Positions 26,897 to 35,622 of a DNA stretch of 64,000 nt are shown in pieces (positions within the stretch are counted from its first letter, which is position 1; the number at the start of each line of letters is the position of its first letter). Both the position numbers and the translations under genes were made by a program. The stretch lies in contig CAXXCY010000003.1 of assembly GCA_963674895.2 (NCBI GenBank), forward strand, positions 1,302,001-1,366,000. Reading direction: 5' to 3'. The notes under the pieces were generated by a model. That model was not told where the DNA came from, ran no database searches, and worked only from the letters and a program-made list of their open reading frames with translations. This DNA is from CAXXOK01 sp963674895 (GTDB lineage: Bacteria > Bacillota > Clostridia > Christensenellales > Aristaeellaceae).

Positions 26897-28192
26897 CTAC
26901 CGGAAATCCTTATTTCTCCGCCTCCGCTCCGAAACCGCAATCGCCCCCAAAAGAGAGAGGACCGCCAGTCCGGCGTAAAGGCTCACGGAAGACGTATCGC
27001 CGGTTTGCGGCAGGCTATAAACCGGCGCTTTCCACATCACATACAGCGTAATGTTGGAGGCAAGCGTCAGCGACGATCCCGCAGCGTAGGGGATTCCGCT
27101 CCCGTTGGCCAGCGTATTCCAGCCCGAGAAAACAGCATTCGCTTTCGTCAATCCGCTGCCGCCGGCGACGGTCACGGAGGTGCCGATATGCTGCACCGGC
27201 GGCGAGGACGGCGGCGTGCCGCTGCCGCCGTTGGGATCGTACGTCACGGTATACAGCCGGAAATACCCGCCCGAGGAACCGGTCCAGTCGGCGGGCACAG
27301 TCAGCCCGTAAACGGTATTGCCGCTGAAAACCAAGGGATCGGTGACGTCGGACGGCGTTTTATGCTCGTGTCCATTGGGAAGGGAAGGAGTAATACATGC
27401 GTCGTTTTCCAAAAAAACTGCCGCTGTATTGGAGATCGTGAGCGAGCCTCCGCTGCCGCGGCCTCCGCATCCGATATCATCACGTAAAACCGGCTCTTCA
27501 CAAAACCCGTATTGCGCATAGGTCAGGCCGCCGGATATCGTAATAATGCCGGCGCCTCCACCGATGCCGTCGGCTCCGTAGCCGCCACCGATACCAGCGG
27601 CGCAATACCCGCCGTTCGCTGTGATTGCACCCCCGGTAATGCTGATGGTACCGCCGTTGCCCCGAACGCCTCCGCCGATCCCGGCACCGTTATACCCGCC
27701 GTTGGCGACGATGGTGCCGCCGGAGATCGAAATCACACCCCCGTCGCCGTTGGCCCCGCCGCCGATACCGGCTGCGTAATCACCGCCATTCACATCCAGC
27801 GACCCGCTGCCCGTGATCGTCAGGGATACGGAATCGCCCACGCTGACGCCCGCGAAATTCGTGCCCGACTGCAGGCTGTTCGCACCGGAGAGAATCAGCG
27901 TATTTCCGGCGCCTGTAAAGCTGAGCGCGCAGGTGCCGCTTGAGGAGTTATCGATATTCGCGCCGCTGAGCGTCAGCGTAACGCCGGCCCCGCAGCTCAC
28001 CGCTACGTTGCCTGGTGCCGTTCCGGTCAGCGTTGCCGTCGCTCCGGCTGCCACCGTAACCGTATCGCCGGTGAGACATGTGCTCAGATCAAACGTGCCG
28101 CTCGTCACCGGGTGGTCCGCCGCCAGCGCCGCGGCAGGGATAAAAAGAAGCAGCATAACAACCGCGGCTATCCAGCATCTTGCCTTTTTCAT
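26897..28192 (-). CDS. Sortase-anchored surface protein, beta-helix plus InlB-type repeat (copy 2)
   Basis: The 431-residue paralogue of the preceding gene has the same order of parts: signal peptide, glycine-rich beta-helix coils (GGYNGAGIGGGVRGNGG and similar), InlB-type repeat (YDPNGGSGTPPSSPP ... ITLYVMW) and sorting signal LPQTGD, hydrophobic segment, basic tail (SERRRRNKDFR). I chose the ATG at 28192 over the one two codons earlier because it is eight bases from the ribosome site GAGGTG. The two genes form a tandem pair with separate terminators. Differences are concentrated in the number and sequence of beta-helix coils, as expected after duplication and drift. Confidence 0.82.
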   Translation of the reverse strand: MKKARCWIAAVVMLLLFIPAAALAADHPVTSGTFDLSTCLTGDTVTVAAGATATLTGTAPGNVAVSCGAGVTLTLSGANIDNSSSGTCALSFTGAGNTLILSGANSLQSGTNFAGVSVGDSVSLTITGSGSLDVNGGDYAAGIGGGANGDGGVISISGGTIVANGGYNGAGIGGGVRGNGGTISITGGAITANGGYCAAGIGGGYGADGIGGGAGIITISGGLTYAQYGFCEEPVLRDDIGCGGRGSGGSLTISNTAAVFLENDACITPSLPNGHEHKTPSDVTDPLVFSGNTVYGLTVPADWTGSSGGYFRLYTVTYDPNGGSGTPPSSPPVQHIGTSVTVAGGSGLTKANAVFSGWNTLANGSGIPYAAGSSLTLASNITLYVMWKAPVYSLPQTGDTSSVSLYAGLAVLSLLGAIAVSERRRRNKDFR

Positions 28193-28344
28193 AATCATAG
28201 CACCTCTGTCGCATTGCTTTGATCCAAAAGATATTGCGCGTTTTTTCTACGGCCAGTGTATCACAGCGGAATACAGAAATCCATATCTCCGCGCAAAGCA
28301 AAGAAAAGATTAAAGCACAGGCCGAAAAAGCCCTTGGCACAGAT

Positions 28345-28785
28345 TCATTCCTCCGGTTCCGCGGCAAGCGTCCCATCTTTGCGCGCCGCGCGCTGCGCGA
28401 GCTCGTTGGTATTCATCGTTTTTCGGAAAACCAACAGGCTTTGAAACAAAAATTCGGTGACGAAATTGATGATCATCGTGCCACACGGCACGATGTACTC
28501 GTTCCGCCCGATATGGGTGAACGCGTCGCCCCACCAGGCGCTCACGGGCGTGAACACGGCGTAGTACACAAACACAAGGGTCATGGCTTTGGGGATATTG
28601 GCCGCGGACTTGAAGGCAAAATTCCATACCACGCTCAGCGTCAGCGCGGCCAGATAGCTGGACCGGTAGGGAAAGCCGGCCGTCTCGTTGAGCAGGATGA
28701 AGATGCCTGTCTGCACGATCCCCGCCGAAATGGAAAGCAGCGTGAACCTGATACACTGGAACGCCCGTCGCCCGGCGCATGCGCG
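28345..28785 (-). pseudogene. Broken copy of gtrA
   Basis: The translation matches the intact GtrA-like protein at 34021-34503 closely (for example KSAANIPKAMTLVF and TMIINFVTEFLFQSL) but the start is lost: an in-frame stop lies at 28786-28788 and no ATG precedes the conserved part. An 18-base deletion has removed FNRRYT, the conserved loop after the second membrane helix. The deletion lies between two copies of TTGAAGG that are still present in the intact gene, so replication slippage is likely. A GTG at 28716 could still start a 123-residue stub with three helices. Homology begins just where the giant surface-protein gene ends. Confidence 0.75.
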
Positions 28786-28796
28786 TCACTTTCGCT

Positions 28797-31700
28797 TTAC
28801 AATTTCATGTAAGGACGGCTCCAAATAAGCGCAAGCAAGCCGGCGGCGCAAAGGCAGGCAAGCGTCCACCACAGCGCGGGTATGGCATCGTCGCCCGTCT
28901 GGGGCATCAGCGCCATGTTCAAGCGGGCAATGCAGTACGAACTGCAATGATCCTGCGCAACCGCTATCCAGCCATACTCATCCACCACTACCAACTGTAC
29001 CAGGTCCAGCTTCCCGGTCAGCGGATTGTAGTACAGATAGCACATAGTCTGTCCGGCATATATGTCGCCTATATAGATGCTGATCTGCGCTTCTCCCGGC
29101 AGCGCTCCGCTGTGGATGAACTCCAGCATCAGCACAAAATCGGAGCCCGCTGCGCTTACAATGGCGCTATAGTCCGTTCCCGCGTTGAACAGGATTCCCA
29201 AATCCAATTCGCCAACCCAAAGCTGCATTGCGCCTATGGGATAGGTAATGGCATACCCGTTCCCGTTGAAAACAACGGGTTTATTCGCATTCAAGGTGTA
29301 CAGAAGCGCCATCTGTTCCGCGGACAGGAGCGTTTTGCCCAGCGTCATGTCCACGGTGACCACGTCCGCTTTTTCCTCGATGCCTGTATCAGGCACGTAG
29401 GGGCTCGGCGGCACATCGATGGTTGCGCTTCTAGATCCGGTAAAATACCCGTTGCCCGTAACCGTTACACTGATCGTTGTATCCTGGTCCGGCTTGGTGA
29501 TGATATACGCAGCCAACGTCGCGCCGGCGATCGGCGCGTCGTCCCTGAACCACTGAATGTCATAGGTGGCGCTCGCCGGGGTCAGCGCACTCGTATCCAG
29601 CGTGAGCGTATCGCCAAGCGCGGTATCGCCCGTGATGGATACGCTGCCTCCCAGCGAAACGGCTTCCACCGTAACGGCGGCGCTCTCCAGCGTATCCTGA
29701 TAGTTGCCCGTGCCCGTGATTTTTACGGTATACTCGGTGCCGATCGGATCGGCTGCAAGGCTGCCTACGGTACAGCTGACGCCGGTCGCGCCCGGAACCG
29801 CGGTGCCGTTTCTGTACCACTGGCAATCGTACGTAAGCGTGCCCGGCACGGAAACGGCATCGGTATTGACGCTCAGCACGTCCCCCTCGTCGATCAGGAT
29901 AGCGTCGCCCGTCGTGTTGGTTGCGTCGATAGCCACCGTACCCGAAAGGCTCAGCGCCGTAATATTCGCGGACGCGCTGTACGTGCCGGAAACCGTGTAG
30001 TTGCCAGAAAGCGCTGTGCCGGCGAGCGTTACCGAAACCGTAACGGGGATCGCCGTACCTTTCGCGGCGCTGTCGAACACGCCGTTTGCGGTATAATCCG
30101 TATCCAAGGTCAGCGATTCGCCGGTAGCCAGCCCGCTGAACGTGACGCCGGTCACGGTTGCGGCGGTGGTGCTATCGTAGGGTTTGTTTTCCACCGTCGC
30201 ACCGGTAATCGTAAGCGGCGCTGCCGTAATGCTCACCGTAATGCCGTCCGGCTGCGTCAGGGTATAGTTGCCCGCCTTGCTGCCGGTGAGCACAATGTTC
30301 GTGGTTACAGGCTTCGCGCTGCCGATGTCCGCGCCGGTCACGGCGCCTGCATTCAGCGTAAAACCGACGTCGGCAGTATCGGTCGGCTTGATGCCGACCA
30401 GCGTGCCGCCCGTCAGCGCAACGGAGACCGTGCCGTCGTAGGCGCGGTCGGTAGCGGTTACGCCGGTAATGGTCACGCCGCTGTTTGTGATGCTGGCGGT
30501 TGTGGTTATTGTGTTCGTCGGGAACGTATAATTCCCTGCGGCAGCCGTACCCGCCAGTGAAACGGTTACGGTAACGGTTTTATCCGCACCCACGTCCGCA
30601 TTGCTGAACGCTCCCGTCGCGGTATAATCCGTTTGGAACGTCAGCGTTTCGCCCGGCAGGGTCCCGCTTACGGAAACGTCGGTCACCGTGGCGTCGGTAT
30701 TCCCGTCGTAGGCTTTATCGGCCGCTGCCGCGCTGCTCAGCGTAAGCGGCGCTTTGCTGATGGTGACCGTCACATAGTCCGGCTGCTTGAGCGTATAGGA
30801 GCCCGCCGCATCGCCTGTCAGTGTGATGGCGGTCGTAACGGGTTTCGCGCTGCCCGCGTTTGCGCTCGCTACGGAGCCGTTCCCCAGAGTAAACCCGACG
30901 CTGCCGGCATCCCCCGGCGCAACGCCGACCAGCGTGCCGCCCGTCAGCGCAATGGTCGTGTCGCCGTCATACACTCGGTTTGTCGCGGTTACGCCGGTGA
31001 TGGTCAGTTCCTTGCGGGTGATATCGGCCTGCGTATCCGCGGTGCTTTCGGAAAGCGTATAGTTTCCGGCTTTGGTGGTGGAAAGAAGAGTAACCGTAAC
31101 CGTCACGGGAATGCTCTCGCCGACGCCCGCGCTGTCAAATATGGCGGAAGCGGAATAATCAACACCCGAAGCGAGCGTCTCTCCCGAAACAAGCCCGTCG
31201 AAAACCACGCCGGACACGGTGCCGGCCGTCGTGCCGTCGTAGGGCTTGTCGGCGGCGGTGGCTGTGAATGTGATGGGCGCTTGGGAAATCGTTACGTTGA
31301 CGATCTGCTGCGCCATGATGGCGTAGTTATCCTTGTCAGTCCCGCTAAGCGTTACGGCGCTGTAGAATACGGACTGCGTGCCCACGTTGGCGGATGACGC
31401 CGTTCCCGCCGTCGGGTAATTGGCGGAAACCGAGTCTCCTGCCAGCACGCCGCTGATCGTTCCGCCGCTGAGCACCACCGCGGCGCTGCCGTCGTATGTT
31501 TTGGGTGTGGCGGCAAGGCCGGATACCGTTAAGGGTTTTTGTGTGATCGTCATCGAAAGGGACGAACTGGTCAGACTGGTAAACCGGTAGTTTGTACCGC
31601 TGGGGATATAGACGCCCGTGATCGCGGGAGACCCGGCATCCAGCGTGGTGGCCGCGGTCTGATAGCTTGCCTGGTTGCCGCTCAGGGACACCGGGCTTCC

Positions 31701-33782
31701 GATGTTCACACCGTCGGCTTGAAACTGTACGGTGCCCGCCAGCGTATCGGCACAGGTCAGACTGCATGTAAAGGTGGCCTGCGTGCCGTATTCGGTTTCA
31801 TCGCCCGTAGCGTTGCTTACGACTTCCGGCTTTGGTATCGCCGTAATCCCCGCCGATCCTCCGCTGAAATCCAGCTCCGCGTCGTAGCCGCTTGTATCGG
31901 TAATCGGCGAGGTGGAATCATCGATCGCCGTCCCCAGCACCACCGCGCCTTCGTCGTCGCTTGCCAGGGTGTACCGGTAGGTGATGCTGTCGGCGGTGGA
32001 GGACAAATACGACGCGTCGGCATCGTATCCGCCGACAGTCAGGGGCAGCGTGGAAGCCGTTCCGCCCTGGACGCTGCGGCTGAAATGCGCCGTGAAATCC
32101 AGGTTATTGCCCGCACCGTAATATCCGGCCGCCGGTTTATCCACGGACGTGATGGTCGCGGGATCGTGCACGGTCACGGTGAAAGCTTGCGACGCGGTGT
32201 CGGAATCGCCGTCCGTGACGGTCGCAGTGATGGTCACCGTGCCTTCCGTAAGCGGCGTAAACGTAAGGCTGCGGTCATAGCCGGAGCCGCTTGCCGCGAT
32301 ACCGCCGTTGGTCACGATGGTTTGATTCCCGGAAACTGCGGTCAGCGTTGCGCTGGACGTCGTATAGTACATATGCACCGGCACCGTGAGCGACGCCAGC
32401 GTGGTGGTTTGCGCGGAGATGGCGGTCATTTTCGGGAAATTGTCCAGAAGGATGAAACTGATGTTTCGAATCGTGACTGTGTTATAATCATTTGACGTGT
32501 TGCTGAACGTAATCCTGACGCCCATAGTGCCCGCAGGCAGCGTCTTTGTCGTGGATGACGCGCCGCTGCTTACCGTATACATGCTTCCGATTGTCGAGGT
32601 ACAGGCTATATCGGAATAACATTGCGCGGTCACCTTGCCATACGTGCCCGGGAACGTGGCGGACAGCGTAAAGTCCATCGCGCCGCCGTTGATAATATTG
32701 GAATACTTGGATACGTCGAGATCCTGATACATGGACGTACCCGGCGAGATCATGGCAAAACCGTTGCCCGTTGCCGTGATGTTCACGGTACTGCCTTCCC
32801 AGCTTGCAAAGCCGCTGGTGGCGTTGCCGTTTTCCACCAGATTGGTTCCCAGAGAGATCACTTTAGAGACGACCAGATGGATGGTTGCGTCGGCGCTCTT
32901 TACGCCGTCGGAAGCCGTTACGGTGATGTCCGCCTCGCCAGACAGGCCGCTGACCGGCGTGATGGTCAGCGTGCGGCTGGTGCCGGTGCCGGTCACGGCC
33001 ACGTTGGCGGCAGGCACCAGATTAACGTTGGTGGAACTGGCATTGAAGGTAAGTATATCAATATCGCCCGCGTCGGAATCGGTGATCGTGAAGCCGTGCG
33101 AATACGCAACGCCGGCGTTGGTCGTGCCCGAGGCCGGGAAGTCGCTGCCGAACACGGGCGCACTGTCGGCGGACGCGTCCGCAAGCTTGAGGCTGATCGC
33201 GTCAAACTCCGCGTATCCGCCTAAGGTCAGCGTCGCGCTCATAATCAGTTTTAGTTTTCGTGTAGAAGGATCGAGCTGCGTATTGAGGCTGTATGCGCCG
33301 AATGCGCCGCTGCCCGCAGTTGTATTGACCAGGTTGGACGTTGCCAGCAGCGTATTGGAAGCGCTGTACTGCTCGACAACGCCTTTTACTTCGTTGCCCG
33401 CGCTGATCTTCTGATACATGCTTAAGCTGAAGTCCATGGACACGTTCCCGGCCGAAATGCTGGCAAACAGGCCGGTGCCTTCCGTACCGGAGAGCGTGAT
33501 CCACTGCGACATATCACCTGACAGAGACTCCATGCTGGGATTATAGAGGAAAAAGTACCAGCTTCCCTCCGCCGGCGGAGCCCAATTTGAATATATCTGG
33601 CTGGCGCCCCATCGGCTTTGTCCGGTTTCGTCGGTCCATCCCGAAATAGAGCCGGCCTCCGCGCCGCCGTTCACTACCAGCTCGGTACTATACGCCGTGT
33701 CGGCCGACGCGTATGTAAAAGGAACCAACGCCAAGGCAACTGTCAATATCAGCGCCAAAGATGCAGGCAAGGTCTTCCTCAT
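28797..33782 (-). CDS. Giant sortase-anchored surface protein with six YDG repeats
   Basis: The ATG at 33782 (GGAG upstream) starts a signal peptide (MRKTLPASLALILTVALALV); an ATG 29 codons earlier was rejected. The 1,661-residue protein appears to contain, in order, a carbohydrate-binding-like beta-sandwich (VVNGGAEAGSISGWT), a cadherin/He_PIG-like domain, a second sandwich, further Ig-like domains, six tandem YDG-type repeats (KTYDGSAAV, KPYDGTTAG, RVYDGDTTI, KAYDGNTDA, RAYDGTVSV, KPYDSTTAA), two late Ig-like repeats (YDCQWYRNG, YDIQWFRDD) and a sorting signal MPQTGDD with hydrophobic helix and tail. It should be a long wall-anchored stalk or adhesin. It lies between an intact and a broken gtrA and has its own promoter. 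Confidence 0.88.
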   Translation of the reverse strand: MRKTLPASLALILTVALALVPFTYASADTAYSTELVVNGGAEAGSISGWTDETGQSRWGASQIYSNWAPPAEGSWYFFLYNPSMESLSGDMSQWITLSGTEGTGLFASISAGNVSMDFSLSMYQKISAGNEVKGVVEQYSASNTLLATSNLVNTTAGSGAFGAYSLNTQLDPSTRKLKLIMSATLTLGGYAEFDAISLKLADASADSAPVFGSDFPASGTTNAGVAYSHGFTITDSDAGDIDILTFNASSTNVNLVPAANVAVTGTGTSRTLTITPVSGLSGEADITVTASDGVKSADATIHLVVSKVISLGTNLVENGNATSGFASWEGSTVNITATGNGFAMISPGTSMYQDLDVSKYSNIINGGAMDFTLSATFPGTYGKVTAQCYSDIACTSTIGSMYTVSSGASSTTKTLPAGTMGVRITFSNTSNDYNTVTIRNISFILLDNFPKMTAISAQTTTLASLTVPVHMYYTTSSATLTAVSGNQTIVTNGGIAASGSGYDRSLTFTPLTEGTVTITATVTDGDSDTASQAFTVTVHDPATITSVDKPAAGYYGAGNNLDFTAHFSRSVQGGTASTLPLTVGGYDADASYLSSTADSITYRYTLASDDEGAVVLGTAIDDSTSPITDTSGYDAELDFSGGSAGITAIPKPEVVSNATGDETEYGTQATFTCSLTCADTLAGTVQFQADGVNIGSPVSLSGNQASYQTAATTLDAGSPAITGVYIPSGTNYRFTSLTSSSLSMTITQKPLTVSGLAATPKTYDGSAAVVLSGGTISGVLAGDSVSANYPTAGTASSANVGTQSVFYSAVTLSGTDKDNYAIMAQQIVNVTISQAPITFTATAADKPYDGTTAGTVSGVVFDGLVSGETLASGVDYSASAIFDSAGVGESIPVTVTVTLLSTTKAGNYTLSESTADTQADITRKELTITGVTATNRVYDGDTTIALTGGTLVGVAPGDAGSVGFTLGNGSVASANAGSAKPVTTAITLTGDAAGSYTLKQPDYVTVTISKAPLTLSSAAAADKAYDGNTDATVTDVSVSGTLPGETLTFQTDYTATGAFSNADVGADKTVTVTVSLAGTAAAGNYTFPTNTITTTASITNSGVTITGVTATDRAYDGTVSVALTGGTLVGIKPTDTADVGFTLNAGAVTGADIGSAKPVTTNIVLTGSKAGNYTLTQPDGITVSITAAPLTITGATVENKPYDSTTAATVTGVTFSGLATGESLTLDTDYTANGVFDSAAKGTAIPVTVSVTLAGTALSGNYTVSGTYSASANITALSLSGTVAIDATNTTGDAILIDEGDVLSVNTDAVSVPGTLTYDCQWYRNGTAVPGATGVSCTVGSLAADPIGTEYTVKITGTGNYQDTLESAAVTVEAVSLGGSVSITGDTALGDTLTLDTSALTPASATYDIQWFRDDAPIAGATLAAYIITKPDQDTTISVTVTGNGYFTGSRSATIDVPPSPYVPDTGIEEKADVVTVDMTLGKTLLSAEQMALLYTLNANKPVVFNGNGYAITYPIGAMQLWVGELDLGILFNAGTDYSAIVSAAGSDFVLMLEFIHSGALPGEAQISIYIGDIYAGQTMCYLYYNPLTGKLDLVQLVVVDEYGWIAVAQDHCSSYCIARLNMALMPQTGDDAIPALWWTLACLCAAGLLALIWSRPYMKL

Positions 33783-33844
33783 ACAGTTCGTCTCCACCCA
33801 GATAAAAAATACCGAGAAGAATTTTACATCGAATTGCTTCTCAA

Positions 33845-33873
33845 ATTCTATCGGAATTGGGGTGGACAATCAA
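33845..33873 (-). promoter_or_regulatory. Promoter of the giant surface protein
   Basis: TTGATT and TAGAAT on the minus strand are 17 bases apart. Transcription would start about 55 bases before the chosen ATG. Confidence 0.6.
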
Positions 33874-33923
33874 TGATGGAATCCTTACAAATCGATGATG
33901 ATTCGGGTATGGGACTGCACGAT

Positions 33924-33960
33924 GATTCGTAACGAATCCGCCATATGAATCTCCCGATTC
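33924..33960. promoter_or_regulatory. Inverted-repeat operator candidates upstream of the giant gene
   Basis: A perfect 15-bp palindrome GATTCGT-A-ACGAATC (33924-33938) lies about 50 bases upstream of the -35. A second dyad with the same half-site, GAATC-TCCC-GATTC, lies at 33947-33960. Such clustering suggests a DNA-binding protein site. Confidence 0.4.
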
Positions 33961-34020
33961 TTAAAACTCGCCGTGCAACGAAATATCGTTTAACCGCATG
34001 TAAAAAAGAACCGCATGCGG

Positions 34021-34503
34021 TCATTCCTCCGCCGGTACGGAAAGCGCTTCTTCCTTCCCTTCCGCGCGTTTGGCAAGTGCGTTGGTATTCATTGTTTTTC
34101 GGAAAACCACCAGGCTCTGAAACAAAAACTCGGTGACGAAATTGATGATCATCGTGCCGCCCAGCACAATGTACTCGTTCCACCCGAGATTGGTGAGCGC
34201 GTCGCCCCACCAGGTGCTCACGGGCGTGAACACGGCGTAGTACGCAAACACAAGGGTCATGGCTTTGGGGATATTGGCCGCGGACTTGAAGGTGTAGCGG
34301 CGGTTGAAGGTAAAATTCCACACCACGCTCAGCGTCAGCGCGATCAGATAGCTGGGCCAGTAAGGAAAGCCGGTCGTCTCGTTAAGCAGGGTGAAACTGC
34401 CCGCCTGCACGATCCCCGCCGAGATGGAAAACAGCGTGAACTTGATAAATTGGAACGCCCGCTGGCCGGCGCTCAACTGCGCGCCTCCTTTTGATTCGGT
34501 CAT
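34021..34503 (-). CDS. GtrA-family membrane protein (intact copy)
   Basis: The 160-residue protein has four predicted membrane helices and the family loop NFTFNRRYTF. GtrA-like proteins are thought to help move lipid-linked sugars across the membrane or to assist glycan modification. The ATG at 34503 follows GGAG. It is not in an operon with a glycosyltransferase; instead it lies beside the giant surface-protein gene and has a second, degraded copy on the other side of it. It has its own extended -10 promoter. A role in decorating surface glycans is plausible but only inferred. Confidence 0.83.
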   Translation of the reverse strand: MTESKGGAQLSAGQRAFQFIKFTLFSISAGIVQAGSFTLLNETTGFPYWPSYLIALTLSVVWNFTFNRRYTFKSAANIPKAMTLVFAYYAVFTPVSTWWGDALTNLGWNEYIVLGGTMIINFVTEFLFQSLVVFRKTMNTNALAKRAEGKEEALSVPAEE

Positions 34504-34536
34504 GCTTTCCGCTCCTTTTGCCGGTTAGTATTCTGC

Positions 34537-34545
34537 ATTATAACA
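34537..34545 (-). promoter_or_regulatory. Extended -10 promoter of gtrA
   Basis: The minus strand reads TGTTATAAT, a perfect extended -10. No -35 is recognisable. The gtrA start codon is about 35 bases downstream. Confidence 0.55.
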
Positions 34546-34659
34546 GAAAAATGCCCGCGCATGGTAGCCAGGCATGATATCGGAGGGATTTAAGAAGATC
34601 GTCATATGTCGCGCTCGTTAGCGCCGTCCGCGCCCGCAAAACGGAAACCATGCGCCCGT

Positions 34660-35619
34660 TCACCGGTAAGGAACTCCGCATCCCTCCAGCAATCCCTTCA
34701 GGTAGCCCAGCGCGTACAGCCTGCCCACGCCGGCATAGCCGGGCGCCTCGTTCGCTTCCCCCGCCATGGTCGGCACATGGTCCACCCGCACGGGCCCGGC
34801 GTACCCGCAGTCCCGGTAGGTGCGGATCGCCTCGGCCATGTCTGTCGGCCCGTTGTCGTGGAAAGTCTCGCGGAAGCATTCCGGCGTTCCCGCCACGTCG
34901 CGGAAATGCACGAAAAACAGCTTCCCCTCCGCCGCGAAATGACGGATTGTTTCGGGGATCGATTCCCCCATGGCACAGAAGCAGCCCTGGCAAAGCGTAA
35001 CCCCAAGCGACGGGCTATTCGCAAGTGCAAGCGCGCGGTCGATCGCCTCCCGGCCGGTCAAAATACGCTCCACATCCTGTAGCCGGGGCACCGGCGGATC
35101 GTCCGGGTGCAGCGCGATACGGATGCCGCTGCGCTCCGCAGCGGGCAGGACGGCCTTGAGAAAATAGGCGAGGTTTTCCCAAAGCGTTTCCCGTGTGATC
35201 CTAAGCGGCTCCGTATCCGGGCATTCGGCCCGGTTAAAGCCGGTCACCAGCGCGCCGCCGCGCTCCGGCAGATCCACGCGCGTCCGGTACCAACCGATAT
35301 AAGCCATGAAGTTCGTGCAGATGACGCGCAGGTTCAGCCGATTAAGGACCGGCATCATGCGGATCACCGTATCGATGCTTTCGTCGCGCAGCGAGTCTCC
35401 GGCCTTGATGTGGCCGTGCAGGCTGTTGGGCATGGGTTCCAGCACGACCGGCGTCAATCCCGCGCCCGTGAACTGCTGATAAAAATCCGCAAATTCCCCG
35501 AAATCCGCCGGGTCAAGCTCCGTATCGGGCAGCCGTACCGTAGCGTGGGTCACGCCGGCCTGCAGCGCGTAGTCCCACATGCGGGACGGGGGCCGGCTCA
35601 GATATTCCGTGAGTATCAT
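34660..35619 (-). CDS. Mannonate dehydratase family protein (UxuA-like)
   Basis: The 319-residue TIM-barrel protein shows UxuA-type features: IALHPDDPP near 170, a Cys motif LCQGCFCAMGE near 212, FVHFRDVAGTPECFRETFHDNGPTD near 240-265 (shown here as key residues His, Arg, Asp) and VRVDHVPTM near 285. UxuA dehydrates D-mannonate to 2-keto-3-deoxygluconate. It is shorter than the E. coli enzyme (about 394 residues), as are many Firmicute forms. The ATG at 35619 lies three bases after the SDR stop with a weak ribosome site, so translation is probably coupled. It is the last gene of the catabolic operon. Confidence 0.8.
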   Translation of the reverse strand: MILTEYLSRPPSRMWDYALQAGVTHATVRLPDTELDPADFGEFADFYQQFTGAGLTPVVLEPMPNSLHGHIKAGDSLRDESIDTVIRMMPVLNRLNLRVICTNFMAYIGWYRTRVDLPERGGALVTGFNRAECPDTEPLRITRETLWENLAYFLKAVLPAAERSGIRIALHPDDPPVPRLQDVERILTGREAIDRALALANSPSLGVTLCQGCFCAMGESIPETIRHFAAEGKLFFVHFRDVAGTPECFRETFHDNGPTDMAEAIRTYRDCGYAGPVRVDHVPTMAGEANEAPGYAGVGRLYALGYLKGLLEGCGVPYR

Positions 35620-35622
35620 GCC

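Noticed and set aside
25286..28192. Glycine-rich repeats as possible collagen-like or PE-PGRS-like protein
   Set aside because: The coils follow a GGYxGAGIGGG...ISGGT pattern typical of beta-helix surface proteins with an InlB repeat and sorting signal, not Gly-X-Y triplets.
28779..30560. 593-codon plus-strand frame opposite the giant surface protein
   Set aside because: Its Arg/Gly/His-rich translation mirrors the repetitive Thr/Val-rich gene on the other strand; no signal peptide, motif or ribosome site.
29900..31540. Regularly spaced similar DNA blocks that might suggest a CRISPR or satellite array
   Set aside because: The blocks are codon-level repeats of the YDG domains inside one long open frame; unit length is about 240-270 bases and units are diverged.
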